From Microbacterium endophyticum (GTDB lineage: Bacteria > Actinomycetota > Actinomycetes > Actinomycetales > Microbacteriaceae), in assembly GCF_011047135.1 (NCBI RefSeq), contig NZ_CP049255.1, positions 868,001 through 932,000 of the forward strand: DNA of 64,000 bases, in the 5' to 3' direction. The position numbers were made by a program, and so were the translations under genes. The first letter of the stretch is position 1. The number at the start of each line of letters is the position of its first letter. This document shows, one piece after another, positions 25,285 to 34,441 of the stretch. The notes under the pieces are model-generated. The model saw nothing but the letters and a program-made list of their open reading frames with translations. It did not search any database and was not told the DNA's origin.

Positions 25285-26764
25285 CTCCCCAAATTTCTTT
25301 TGAGAAAGTTATTCACATCGGGGCTTTTTGGGGTGCTTTGGGGTGGTCAATGTCGGAGGTATGTTCGATACTTGAGTCATGTCAGAGAACACGACCACAC
25401 ACCACTCGCCCGGGGCTCGTACCCGGGCTGAGGTTGTGTTGTCGGCAGAATCTCGCGTGGCGCAGATCGCGCAGCTCGAAGCTGCGCTGGCAGCGGACCT
25501 CGCCGAAGCCGGGCGGATGGCACTCGCTGAGATGCGCTTGATCGCGTCTCGTGAGTCGCGGGAACGAGAGATTCCGATGCGCTCCATGGCAGCAGAACTC
25601 GGGGCGGCGCTACGGATGTCGGATCGCACCGCGCAAAACCGCATCGACGACGCGATGGAAATCACCGAGCACTACCCCGAGACGTTCGCGTCATGGAGCG
25701 CGGGGCGTGTCTCGGAACGGCACGTACAAGCCGTCTTGCGGGCGGGCGAAAACCTAACGGATGCCGCAGCCAAAGCCCAGTACGACCACGAAGTTGTCGC
25801 GGTCGCTGAAGTGGAGACCCCGGGCCGGTTGCGCGGGTTCGCTGCGGCCCTTGCGGAGAAAGCGCAGCCGCGGACGCTGCAGGAACGTTTCGATGATGCG
25901 AACGCGACCCGCACGGTGCGCCTGTTCGACCTGGCCGATGGGATGAGTTCACTCAACGCGGTACTGCCGTCAGTGCAAGCGCATGGGATCTTCAACCGGC
26001 TCACCCAGCAGGCGCGGGCGTTGAAAGACTTCCGAGCGGGGCGGTCGGACTACGGCACACGGGAACACGAGCAGCCTGTGGATGATCGGCGGACGACCGA
26101 TCAGATCCGGGCCGACCTGTTCTCCGACATGCTGCTCACGTCAGTGCCAAGCCTTGACCCGCTCGCGGGTGACGACTGTGGCGGGTTGGGAGCGATCCGC
26201 GCGATTGTGCAGGTCACGGTGCCGGCGACGACGCTTGCGGGCACTGCATCGACACCCGCGGATCTGTCCGGCTTGAGTCTGGTTGATCCCGAGAGTGCCC
26301 GGCGGCTCGCGGGAGCTGCGCCGGGGTGGGATCGCGTGTTCACGCATCCCGTCACCGGAACCGTGGTCTCGGTTGACCGATACCGACCCAACGATCAACT
26401 CAAAAGGCAACTTAGGGCTAGGGATCAGCACTGCCGGTTCGTCGGATGCCGCATGCCCACCCACCGATGCGACATTGATCACACAGTCGATGCAGCGCTC
26501 GGCGGACCAACACATCAGCACAACCTCGCGCATCTGTGTCGACGGCATCACAGTTTGAAGCACGCGAGCAGGTGGACGGTGAAGCAAAAAGGCGACGGAG
26601 TCCTCGAGTGGACATCACCGACCGGGCGAAGCTACACCGACAAACCACCCGGCGTCGCATTCGAACCCGACCCAGTCCTACCGGAGAAACATCCGTCGAT
26701 ATCAGACCCGCCGGTGTCCGCCGTATCTGCGAGCGCATCAGATGAGGTCCGACCGCCCTTCTGA
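25285..26764 (+). repeat. Dispersed repeat, copy 1 (DUF222-HNH gene with its leader)
   Basis: This segment recurs at 53271-54715 in the same orientation. Similarity starts about 90 bp before the start codon, in non-coding sequence, and continues through most of the coding region. The leader carries TTATTCACA at 25309-25317, one base from a consensus DnaA box. The unit resembles the 13E12-type repeats of mycobacteria. Confidence 0.85.
25379..26764 (+). CDS. DUF222 domain HNH endonuclease (13E12 repeat family), copy 1
   Basis: A 461-residue protein. The DUF222 region (about 20-330) is helical with long charged stretches; the C-terminal HNH nuclease (about 345-395) reads CRFVGCRMPTHRCDIDHT, NLAHLCRRHHSLKH, with the two Cys and the His residues of the zinc-binding and catalytic beta-beta-alpha-metal fold in place. 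These genes are multi-copy in actinobacteria and behave like selfish or dispersed repeats; a defined biological role is not established. The C-terminal tail differs from copy 2, and one internal segment near residue 228 (TREHEQPVDD) is replaced there. Confidence 0.9.
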   Translation: MSENTTTHHSPGARTRAEVVLSAESRVAQIAQLEAALAADLAEAGRMALAEMRLIASRESREREIPMRSMAAELGAALRMSDRTAQNRIDDAMEITEHYPETFASWSAGRVSERHVQAVLRAGENLTDAAAKAQYDHEVVAVAEVETPGRLRGFAAALAEKAQPRTLQERFDDANATRTVRLFDLADGMSSLNAVLPSVQAHGIFNRLTQQARALKDFRAGRSDYGTREHEQPVDDRRTTDQIRADLFSDMLLTSVPSLDPLAGDDCGGLGAIRAIVQVTVPATTLAGTASTPADLSGLSLVDPESARRLAGAAPGWDRVFTHPVTGTVVSVDRYRPNDQLKRQLRARDQHCRFVGCRMPTHRCDIDHTVDAALGGPTHQHNLAHLCRRHHSLKHASRWTVKQKGDGVLEWTSPTGRSYTDKPPGVAFEPDPVLPEKHPSISDPPVSAVSASASDEVRPPF

Positions 26765-26865
26765 AACGCCCGACTAGCACTTGTTATTTCTCAGCAACGC
26801 GCGCTGATCGATGTCACGCGACGGCAAACCCTCTTGCAATCCTGTGGTGGTTCCACCGCGACCGA

Positions 26866-26909
26866 CGATTACGGTGGCGAGGTGCCAACGCACCCCGCCA
26901 CCGTAATCG
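26866..26909. terminator. Long perfect hairpin between convergent genes
   Basis: Two 14-bp arms, CGATTACGGTGGCG at 26866-26879 and its complement at 26896-26909, flank a 16-nt loop. The hairpin begins 8 bp after the stop of the 1415-residue surface protein gene. It has no T-run, but its size and position suggest a bidirectional terminator. Confidence 0.75.
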
Positions 26910-26916
26910 TTACAGA

Positions 26917-29900
26917 TCAGTCGTCAAGCAACTCCGACTCCGCGCGGCGGCGCCGCACTACCGTCAGCCAGAGCCCGAGAGCCGTGAGCGCGAACGCGAC
27001 CCCCACAACCCCCACCCCGATGAATCCGCCAGTGACCGCTAGTGCACCGGTTGCTGCTTGCGGCGCACCCGCCGCATCAGGGCTCCCGCCACCGCTGTCA
27101 CCATCACCAGGCGATGTTGAAGGCGGTGTAGGTTCTACACCCGGTACGATCACTGCTGCGTCCACCACAGTCACACTGGTCATAGCAGACTGTGCGGCGA
27201 ACGTCGCCCCATCACCCGTGTAGACCGCTCTCAGCTCGTGCTTTCCATCAGCCAGACCTACGACCGGGTCGAACGACACCCATCCCGTACCTACTGCTGT
27301 GCGAGCGCGCATCGGAACACGTGCCGTAGCGGCGGGTGCCGCCTCGGCCGCGCGCGTCGTGGTGAACATCGCCGTCTGCACGGTCATGGCCGATGCCGCG
27401 CCATCGGTAGGCAACGACGAGCGCGCCGCCGTCTCAGACGCCACTTCTGCGAGCTTCGTGTCACCATCGAACAGTGCAAGCGTGCCCGTTGCTTCTGGCG
27501 CCGACGCGGCCTGTTCACCTGCCAACCGACCAATCTCTGCGGGGGCGAGTACGCGATCGTAAACCCGGAAGTCTCGGACCGCGCCTTGCAGCAGCACGTC
27601 AGATCCCCACACCGATTTTCCAATGGCGTTATTGGTGGTTCGGCCCCCACCGACCTGCCCGGGTTCAGGCGTGACTTCGGCGCTCTGTGACACGAGTTCG
27701 CCATCAACGTAGATCTCGGCTATGCCGCCGCCTTGTGTATAGGTGACGGTTTTCCATTCGCCGCGTTCCAACGGCCCCGGCCCCTGCACAGACTGCAACG
27801 TCCACCAGGGTCCGATGGTCGCTCCAGCGAGCAGGTTGGGCTTGTCTTGCACGAAGACGTATCCGTCACCAGCCCCGTTGACGCTATTGCCGAAGCCCCA
27901 CAGCCACGAGTTTCCTCCGACACCCGGGGTCAGCTTCACCTGAATACTTACCGACAAGGCATCCAAACCCGTTATCAGATTGTCAGGCAATTGAACCCAG
28001 TCATCCGATCCGTCGAGACTGAGCCCCTCGCCGTCAAGCCACGACGCCGCGCCCTGCACCTGCGCTGCACCGAATTTGGTGTCGGGGGCAGTGTTGGGCA
28101 CAGTCGAACCAGACGTCTGATCAAGTGCGTACTCCGCAATCAATCCGCCATCCAGATCCACAGTGTCGATCGGGTCCGCCACCGTCACCCGGGCCGATGC
28201 GGTGAGAGCGTCTTCGGTATCGAGCTCACTCGATGCGACATCGAGATCGACTGTCGTCTCGTAGGCAACTTGAACGTCTGCCTTCTCAACGATCGTGCTC
28301 CCCCAACCACGAGCGCTCACAGTAGCCGCCCCGAGCGTTGCGTTCTCCGGAACCGTGATCTCAGCACTGGCTGCACCGTCACTATCGGCGACAGCCGACG
28401 CCGTCACCGCTCCCGCGTACGAGAACGTCACCAGCTCGCCAGGGCGGTAGCCACGACCCGTCGCCGCAACCGCCACACCGGGCTGAACGTCCGAGGAACT
28501 CAACTCTAGAGTCGGCGGTGCTACAACAAGTGCGTGCTCCGCACAAGCATCACCCGCAATTCCGTATGGGTTTGTCTGCGGCGCAGGCGAAACCGCCTTC
28601 TCGTCGTCGCGAATGCTCAGCCAGCCGAAGGACTTAGACCCAGCAACGGCGCCCGTCGTCGCCGTCACGTTCGTCATTATCCACTGGGTTCCGCCATCTG
28701 CAGCCGTGTCACCGCGCAGCGGCACCGAGACCGCAAGGCACGTTTCACCCGCGGGAATCGTAACTCGCAGTGCCTCGGGCCCCGCCTTGAGTCCGCTCGT
28801 ATTGAGCAAGCTCAATGCGGCAGTAACGGGTTCGCTCGACGGCTCGTCGAGATACACCGCGATCGACTGCTGGTGGGTATCGTCGCCCTCGTCGGTCGCG
28901 AGGGTCGCGACGTTAACTGTCGAGCGTGATCCGGGCGTGGCCGTTCCCAGCGCAGGCGTCTCGAATGCAACATCCGACAGGTAGGCCGCATCGCGTCCCG
29001 AGCTCGCCTGTGCGTCTGCGACACTCTCGAACGTCACCGACCGTACGTCGCTCAAGTCAATGCCGCTCAGATCCGAAACCGGTACAACAACCTCCTGCAG
29101 CACGATCTTCTTCAAAGCCCACGTCTCCGAAGACCAGTCAGAAGTCGGCATGCGCGTAGTGGCAAGAGGATTAATCTCGGACGCCAAAACCGACGCGCTG
29201 TGCCCGCCGCCATCAGTCACGACGACACGCAAATCGATCGAGTCAGCGACCGATTCGTGCGGCGACATTTTGAAAGACAACTGCGTTCGCGAAGAGACGT
29301 CACGCGCACTCTCTGGGAGCTCGACGCGCATCGCGTCTCCCGCCTGAGCCCACGAAAACGTGGTCACCGGGTATGCCTCCACGTTGGGAGCACGCGAGGC
29401 TGGAGACCAGTGCGGAAAGCGCGAGGTCGATGAAGCCGGTGCACACGGGTCAAACTGCTGCGGTGTGGCCCGCGAAGAAACGCTTGCACAGACCGTCGCA
29501 TCGCCACCGCCCGTTGTGGACACGGAATCAGCTGGCGCAGCCAAATCATTAACAAGTGTCTCTGCGGAGTGCGGCTGCGTCGCGATGATGCGTACATCCG
29601 CAAAGTCCTTGGTTGCAGGAGTTGCAGGCTTCACGGATCCATCAAAAATCGACTGGAACTGAGATTCGCCACCAACTGTCAACCGGAAAAAGGCAGACAT
29701 GTACGACACCCCGACCTGATACTGCTCGTCAGCACTGAGGCGGGTGGGCGCGTTCGAACCGCAAGTGGGACTGTCCGAAGCGCCCCAGTCGTCTCCCGGC
29801 CAGCCGTAGTCATATTTTCCCGGAGTCCAGACACTGTTAAAGAAATTGTGATCAGCGCCCATCACCCATACGGCCGAACGCAGAGCATCGTCATCGAAGG

Positions 29901-31164
29901 CACGCCTTGAGCCGTCGATGATCTTCTGCCCCTGCTGGTTTGAGACGTCGCCGTCACAGTACGGAAGCACCACGGCAGTTGGGATGTCGGCGATCGTGCG
30001 TCGACCAAAATCAACGGGAGCCAATGGCAGCACACCTTTAAGGCCGAACGGCTGAGCCAATTCTTCGTTCAGTTCCGCAGCCGCCGCGACACCTTCGCCA
30101 CCACGTGAGTGACCCATCAAACCCACTCTTGTGAGATCAAACCGTCCGCGCAAATCTGCTGCCGTAATTTTGGATGCGGGCGCCGGTTGATCGGCTCGGG
30201 TCGACGCGTACTCGATCGCTTGATCGAAATCCAGCGTCCGATCGAGGAGCGTGTCCTCGTAGCTGACGGTGTCACCCCCATCGAGCGATCGGAGCATGCC
30301 CAAAGACTCGAGAACAAGCGCTCCGCGAGCCTGTGCTCCGAGATCACTAGAGCGCGGGTTGTCCCACGCGTTGATCGCGTTTGCCGCGATAGAGATCACG
30401 TTGTAACCATGCGAAGCCAAAGCACGGGCAGTGCCTTCGTATCCGAGATAGCTGCGAACGTTGGCGACGCCATCTGCGCAGGGCCAGTCGCTTCCGTGAC
30501 ACCAAGAATGACGGCCATGCAGCAACAGCACAACCGGGCGCTCCCCCTCTGCCGATGAAAGATAAAGCTTGCCCGTCATCTCTCCGCGCGAATTCGTCAT
30601 CCCTTCCAGGTCTATCGCCGCGTTTCCGAAGTCGTATTCGACCTCATCGACGCTGTAAGGACCTGGAGCGCCGGGGTCTTCCCCATCGTCAGAGACAACT
30701 GTCACCTGCGTCTTCGCTGACACGCTCGCCGACGACTCATCAGCCACCGTCGAAAAAAGGCTCATCATTCGGCTTGCGCTGTGGCTGCTGGTGGCGCTAA
30801 TTTCACCGCTCGCGCTCCACCCCCGCGTCACCGACGTAATTTTGACCAGAGCCTCGTCGTCGCTCAGGAAAGACAGCGACAATCCATCTTCCGACTCGGT
30901 TGCGATGCCAAGCAATTGATGATCCGCATAAAGCGTCGGAGCATCCGATTTGATGGGGAGCCGCTCGTCAAGATCGAGCGTTACCAGATACCCACTTTCC
31001 GTAGGCATGACTCGCCAATGATCACCGGACGCCACCGCTTCATCGGCCACGCTCGCACTAGGCGGATCTTCTGGGGGTGGTGTGAAAGCCGCGGCTGACA
31101 GCGCGGGAGCCACCACAAGCGCACATATGAGCGCGAGAGTTAAGGGAATTGATCGACGAGCCAA
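26917..31164 (-). CDS. Large wall-anchored protein with alpha/beta hydrolase and LamG-like domains
   Basis: A 1415-residue secreted protein. Residues 1-26 are a signal peptide. An alpha/beta hydrolase follows: oxyanion-side VVLLLHGRHSW near 210, nucleophile GHSRGGEG near 350 and a likely His in GADHNFFN near 435. After beta-rich and Ig-like stretches comes a concanavalin/LamG-like domain (about 1005-1215). A Pro/Gly/Asp-rich linker leads to the sorting signal LAVTGG near 1375, a membrane span and the basic tail RRRRAESELLDD. LAVTG fits the LAxTG signal of class E sortases. The start is a TTG at 31164 after GAAAGGA. It may be a surface esterase or lipase that binds glycans; the substrate is unknown. 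Confidence 0.88.
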   Translation of the reverse strand: MARRSIPLTLALICALVVAPALSAAAFTPPPEDPPSASVADEAVASGDHWRVMPTESGYLVTLDLDERLPIKSDAPTLYADHQLLGIATESEDGLSLSFLSDDEALVKITSVTRGWSASGEISATSSHSASRMMSLFSTVADESSASVSAKTQVTVVSDDGEDPGAPGPYSVDEVEYDFGNAAIDLEGMTNSRGEMTGKLYLSSAEGERPVVLLLHGRHSWCHGSDWPCADGVANVRSYLGYEGTARALASHGYNVISIAANAINAWDNPRSSDLGAQARGALVLESLGMLRSLDGGDTVSYEDTLLDRTLDFDQAIEYASTRADQPAPASKITAADLRGRFDLTRVGLMGHSRGGEGVAAAAELNEELAQPFGLKGVLPLAPVDFGRRTIADIPTAVVLPYCDGDVSNQQGQKIIDGSRRAFDDDALRSAVWVMGADHNFFNSVWTPGKYDYGWPGDDWGASDSPTCGSNAPTRLSADEQYQVGVSYMSAFFRLTVGGESQFQSIFDGSVKPATPATKDFADVRIIATQPHSAETLVNDLAAPADSVSTTGGGDATVCASVSSRATPQQFDPCAPASSTSRFPHWSPASRAPNVEAYPVTTFSWAQAGDAMRVELPESARDVSSRTQLSFKMSPHESVADSIDLRVVVTDGGGHSASVLASEINPLATTRMPTSDWSSETWALKKIVLQEVVVPVSDLSGIDLSDVRSVTFESVADAQASSGRDAAYLSDVAFETPALGTATPGSRSTVNVATLATDEGDDTHQQSIAVYLDEPSSEPVTAALSLLNTSGLKAGPEALRVTIPAGETCLAVSVPLRGDTAADGGTQWIMTNVTATTGAVAGSKSFGWLSIRDDEKAVSPAPQTNPYGIAGDACAEHALVVAPPTLELSSSDVQPGVAVAATGRGYRPGELVTFSYAGAVTASAVADSDGAASAEITVPENATLGAATVSARGWGSTIVEKADVQVAYETTVDLDVASSELDTEDALTASARVTVADPIDTVDLDGGLIAEYALDQTSGSTVPNTAPDTKFGAAQVQGAASWLDGEGLSLDGSDDWVQLPDNLITGLDALSVSIQVKLTPGVGGNSWLWGFGNSVNGAGDGYVFVQDKPNLLAGATIGPWWTLQSVQGPGPLERGEWKTVTYTQGGGIAEIYVDGELVSQSAEVTPEPGQVGGGRTTNNAIGKSVWGSDVLLQGAVRDFRVYDRVLAPAEIGRLAGEQAASAPEATGTLALFDGDTKLAEVASETAARSSLPTDGAASAMTVQTAMFTTTRAAEAAPAATARVPMRARTAVGTGWVSFDPVVGLADGKHELRAVYTGDGATFAAQSAMTSVTVVDAAVIVPGVEPTPPSTSPGDGDSGGGSPDAAGAPQAATGALAVTGGFIGVGVVGVAFALTALGLWLTVVRRRRAESELLDD

Positions 31165-31547
31165 GACAGTCCTTTCGGGTGAATAGGGACGTTGCCTCGC
31201 CGGCGGACGTATGCAGGCATAGGGGTACTCCCTGCACCTGCGGCGCCGTCAACGGGGAACGGCTAGACGTTAAAGCGACTGTGTTTCTGAAGCGTTTCAA
31301 AACTGTCTCTTAAAATGTACGTGTATGCGGTCTGAACGCTGCCCCATGCGTGCCGAATCACCGAAGAGCCTGATCTCGAAATAAAAACGGCATTCTCTCG
31401 ACGTGCAAAATTCGGATACGTTTCGCAAAATTTCGTAGCGATATATTCCTCGACAGATCTTCCATGAACCCCTGCCGGCAGAATCGCTGCACATCGCAGA
31501 TGGCGCAGGCCCGACTTTGCCGCAGAGGCGAAGAGGTACCGAAAGCC
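31165..31547. other. Intergenic region upstream of the 1415-residue surface protein
   Basis: 383 bp without a credible gene. It should hold the promoter of the surface protein gene (ribosome site GAAAGGA at its edge). A perfect palindrome GCCCTAGGGC lies next to the stop of the ABC ATPase gene at the right end and may aid termination. I see no other ordered element. Confidence 0.5.
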
Positions 31548-32360
31548 CTAGGGCGTTAAGCGGTGGTGACGCCCGATCGCGCTCACCCTGGGAGTTCCAC
31601 CCACGGGATCAGGCAGAACGACTGAATCGAGGTCGAACACTTCGCGCACCAAGTCTGCCGTCACGATATCGGTCGGGGCCCCCTGCGCCACGATTCGACC
31701 ATCGCGCATCGCGATGAGATGGTCGGCGTACCGGCTCGCGAGGTTGAGGTCGTGCAGCACCATCACGACAGTGGCCCCCGAGTCTCTGTTGACATCGACG
31801 AGCAGATCCAGCACTTCGATCTGATGTGTGATGTCTAGATACGTCGTCGGCTCATCCAGCAGCAGCACCTCCGCACGCTGTGCAAGCGCCATCGCAATCC
31901 ACACTCGTTGACGCTGACCTCCCGACAACTCATCCACATTGCGCGCCGCAAGCGACACGACCGAGGTCGCTTCCATCGCCGCGTGCACGATCTCGTCGTC
32001 TTCAGCGCTCCACTTTCGAAACCACCCCTGATGCGGGTAACGACCGCGCCCCACGAGGTCTGCAACACTGATTCCGTCCGGTGCCTGCGGCGCTTGCGGC
32101 AGCAGACCAAGCACGGTCGCAACCTCCCGAGTGTGCATCGAGTGAATGTCTTTGCCGTCGAGCAGCACCTTGCCCTCAGTCGGGGCAAGCAACCGCGAAA
32201 GCCCCCGCAGCAACGTCGACTTGCCACACGCGTTCGGGCCGACGATCGCCGTAATCGCGCCCGCCGGTATCTTGACATCAAGTCCGTCGATGATGCGGCG
32301 GTCGCGATATCCGAGAGCCAAATGTGCCGCGGCGAGTGAGTGCGCAGAAGAGTCTGTCAT
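31548..32360 (-). CDS. Siderophore ABC transporter ATP-binding protein
   Basis: A 270-residue FepC-type ATPase. Walker A is GPNACGKST (the Ala variant common in ferric siderophore systems), the Q-loop reads LLPQAPQAPDG, the signature is LSGGQRQRVWIAMALAQ and Walker B is VLLLDEPTTYLD, followed by the switch His in VLHDLNLASRYAD. The ATG overlaps the stop of the permease gene (ATGA). It powers uptake through the two FecCD permeases next to it. Confidence 0.95.
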   Translation of the reverse strand: MTDSSAHSLAAAHLALGYRDRRIIDGLDVKIPAGAITAIVGPNACGKSTLLRGLSRLLAPTEGKVLLDGKDIHSMHTREVATVLGLLPQAPQAPDGISVADLVGRGRYPHQGWFRKWSAEDDEIVHAAMEATSVVSLAARNVDELSGGQRQRVWIAMALAQRAEVLLLDEPTTYLDITHQIEVLDLLVDVNRDSGATVVMVLHDLNLASRYADHLIAMRDGRIVAQGAPTDIVTADLVREVFDLDSVVLPDPVGGTPRVSAIGRHHRLTP

Positions 32361-33421
32361 TGTCCGCTTTCGTTGCCGGTTCGGCTCGCTCTCACAAGCA
32401 GCCAGATCAAAAAGGGTGCACCGACCAATCCCGTCACCACACCGGTCGGCAACGGCGTAGCGGGCAACGCATGCTGAGCGATGATGTCAGCACCCAGCAA
32501 CAGCGCACCTCCCACGCACGCCGCAGCCGCGACCCCCGACGATCCGGCGCCCAACAGCCGCCGACTTATCTGACCTGCTGCGAGCGCCACGAACGCCAGC
32601 GGACCAACGGTCGACACCGCGATGGCAGCCAGCGCCACGGCGCAGCCGAGCGTCGCAAGCCGAATTTTCTCTACCGGGATGCCGAGCCCCGCCGCAGTGT
32701 CATCGCCCAACTCAAGAATGCGCGCGGGGCGGCTGAGCATGGCCACCAACCCCACGATGATCACAGCACACACCGTCATCGGCCACAGTGCCTGCCAGCT
32801 AGCGCCGCTCAGGCTCCCGGTCACCCACACGAGAGCAGACTGCGCGTCTCTGATGTCACTCCGACTCAGAATGAACGACACGAATCCGGCGCAAAACGCT
32901 GCCACACCGATACCGACAAGCACGAGCCGAAACGCATTGAGCCCTTCGCGCCACGCCAGCACATACATCAGCACCGCAGCCAGCAAGGTGCCCACGATCA
33001 CGGTCAGCGTCAACAGGTAGCCTCTCATCCCGAACGACACGATGCAGACGACCCCGACAACGCTCGCGCTAGCCGTAATACCGATGATGTCGGGGCTTGC
33101 CAGCGGGTTTCGCAACGTGCTCTGAAAAACGGAGCCCGACATTCCAAGGCACGCACCGACCACGATCGCGGTCAAGATACGCGGTAGTCGCAGCTCTACG
33201 ACCACAAGCTCCGTCATCGCTGTGCCCTGCCCGACCATCGTGGCAAAGACTTCACTGACGCTCACCGATGCTTTTCCGAGTGTGAGCGAAAGAAGAGCAA
33301 AAATGACGATCAACGCGATGAGCGCCGCGAGCACGACAGTCTTCTTGCGCCACGCCGACCGTCGCGTTAAGCGCCGCCGCGCGGCCGCAGTCGTGATGAG
33401 CGAGACATCCGTGCGGGTCAC
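32357..33421 (-). CDS. Siderophore ABC transporter permease (FepG-like)
   Basis: A 354-residue FecCD-type membrane protein with about ten spans. Family marks: RLPRILTAIVVGACLGMSG, SVFQSTLRNPLASPDIIG and the C-terminal GVVTGLVGAPFLIWLL. The start is a GTG at 33421 overlapping the stop of the other permease (GTGA). The pair of different permeases followed by the ATPase is the FepDGC order, which makes a heterodimeric channel. Confidence 0.93.
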   Translation of the reverse strand: MTRTDVSLITTAAARRRLTRRSAWRKKTVVLAALIALIVIFALLSLTLGKASVSVSEVFATMVGQGTAMTELVVVELRLPRILTAIVVGACLGMSGSVFQSTLRNPLASPDIIGITASASVVGVVCIVSFGMRGYLLTLTVIVGTLLAAVLMYVLAWREGLNAFRLVLVGIGVAAFCAGFVSFILSRSDIRDAQSALVWVTGSLSGASWQALWPMTVCAVIIVGLVAMLSRPARILELGDDTAAGLGIPVEKIRLATLGCAVALAAIAVSTVGPLAFVALAAGQISRRLLGAGSSGVAAAACVGGALLLGADIIAQHALPATPLPTGVVTGLVGAPFLIWLLVRASRTGNESGQ

Positions 33422-34437
33422 AGGCTTGGCAACTTCCGTCGTCGCACCATGGCGATAAAGAACGGCGCACCGACAAACGCCGTGACGATCCCGACTTCGA
33501 GCTCGCCCGGAGCCGCAACAAGGCGACCGATGATGTCGCATCCGAGAATCACGATCGGTCCGACGAGCGCAGAAAACGTGATCACTCGCCGATAGTCCGG
33601 GCCGACAAACGCGCGCGCAATGTGCGGCACGGCAAGGCCCACAAAAACGATCGGTCCGGCGGCAGCTGTCGCCGCACCGCACAGCAACACGATTGCCGTT
33701 GCCCCGATCACGCGAGTGAGCCCGACACGCTGCCCCAACCCGCGCGCGACGTCATCTCCGAGCGAAAGCCCATTGAGTTGCCGTCCGAGCAAGAGCGCAA
33801 GAACAACACCCAGAACGACGGCCGGCAGCATCTGCCAGAACACGTCGTAGCCGCGTCCAGCGATCGCCCCTACCTGCCAAAAACGCATGGTGTCGAGCGC
33901 CGCTCGGCTCGTCAGTAGTATCGCCGTGATGATCGAGCCACACGCCGCCGAAACGGCCGCTCCGACCAGCACGAGCTTCACCGGGGTCGCCCCCTCACGC
34001 CCAAGCGAGGCGATAGCGAACACGACAACCGAAGCGATCGCGGCACCCAAAAACGCAAACCATACGTAGCCACTGAGTGCCATCGCGCCCGTTATCGACG
34101 TGCCGAGCACAACAGCGAGCGATGCCCCATAGCTCACGCCCAAGAGCCCCGGGTCTGCGATCGGGTTACGCGTCAGCCCTTGAGCAACAGCACCCGCGAG
34201 CCCAAGGGCACATCCCACAAGCAACCCGACAAGGGTTCGTGGCAAACGCTTTTGCACGACGATCAGGTCAGCGGTGCTCTGCGGGTCGTAATGGAAAATC
34301 GCGCCGATCACGGTGACCGGGTCGAGCCCCGATGCGCCGACCAGAATACTGGCAAGCCCCACCAACACAAGAGCGATCACCGCGACCGTATGCGCAATCA
34401 CGACGCGCCCGTGAACGCGCCGCTGACCTATCGCCAA
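33418..34437 (-). CDS. Siderophore ABC transporter permease (FepD-like)
   Basis: A FecCD-type permease of about 339 residues. It shows KRLPRTLVGLLVGCALGLAGAVAQGL, TRNPIADPGLLGVSYGAS and GPIVFVGLAVPHIARAFVG, then the ending FVGAPFFIAMVRRRK. The start is uncertain: I take the TTG at 34437, 4 bp after the binding-protein stop; an ATG at 34482 overlapping the binding-protein gene by about 40 bp is the alternative. Coupled to the second permease by a 4-bp overlap. Confidence 0.9.
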   Translation of the reverse strand: MAIGQRRVHGRVVIAHTVAVIALVLVGLASILVGASGLDPVTVIGAIFHYDPQSTADLIVVQKRLPRTLVGLLVGCALGLAGAVAQGLTRNPIADPGLLGVSYGASLAVVLGTSITGAMALSGYVWFAFLGAAIASVVVFAIASLGREGATPVKLVLVGAAVSAACGSIITAILLTSRAALDTMRFWQVGAIAGRGYDVFWQMLPAVVLGVVLALLLGRQLNGLSLGDDVARGLGQRVGLTRVIGATAIVLLCGAATAAAGPIVFVGLAVPHIARAFVGPDYRRVITFSALVGPIVILGCDIIGRLVAAPGELEVGIVTAFVGAPFFIAMVRRRKLPSL

Positions 34438-34441
34438 AGAA

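Noticed and set aside
30109..30558. Plus-strand ORF within the surface protein gene
   Set aside because: Shadow frame; no motif and the minus strand codes for the GHSRGG hydrolase.
26917..31164. Classical LPxTG anchor
   Set aside because: The motif is LAVTG, which fits the class E LAxTG signal rather than LPxTG.
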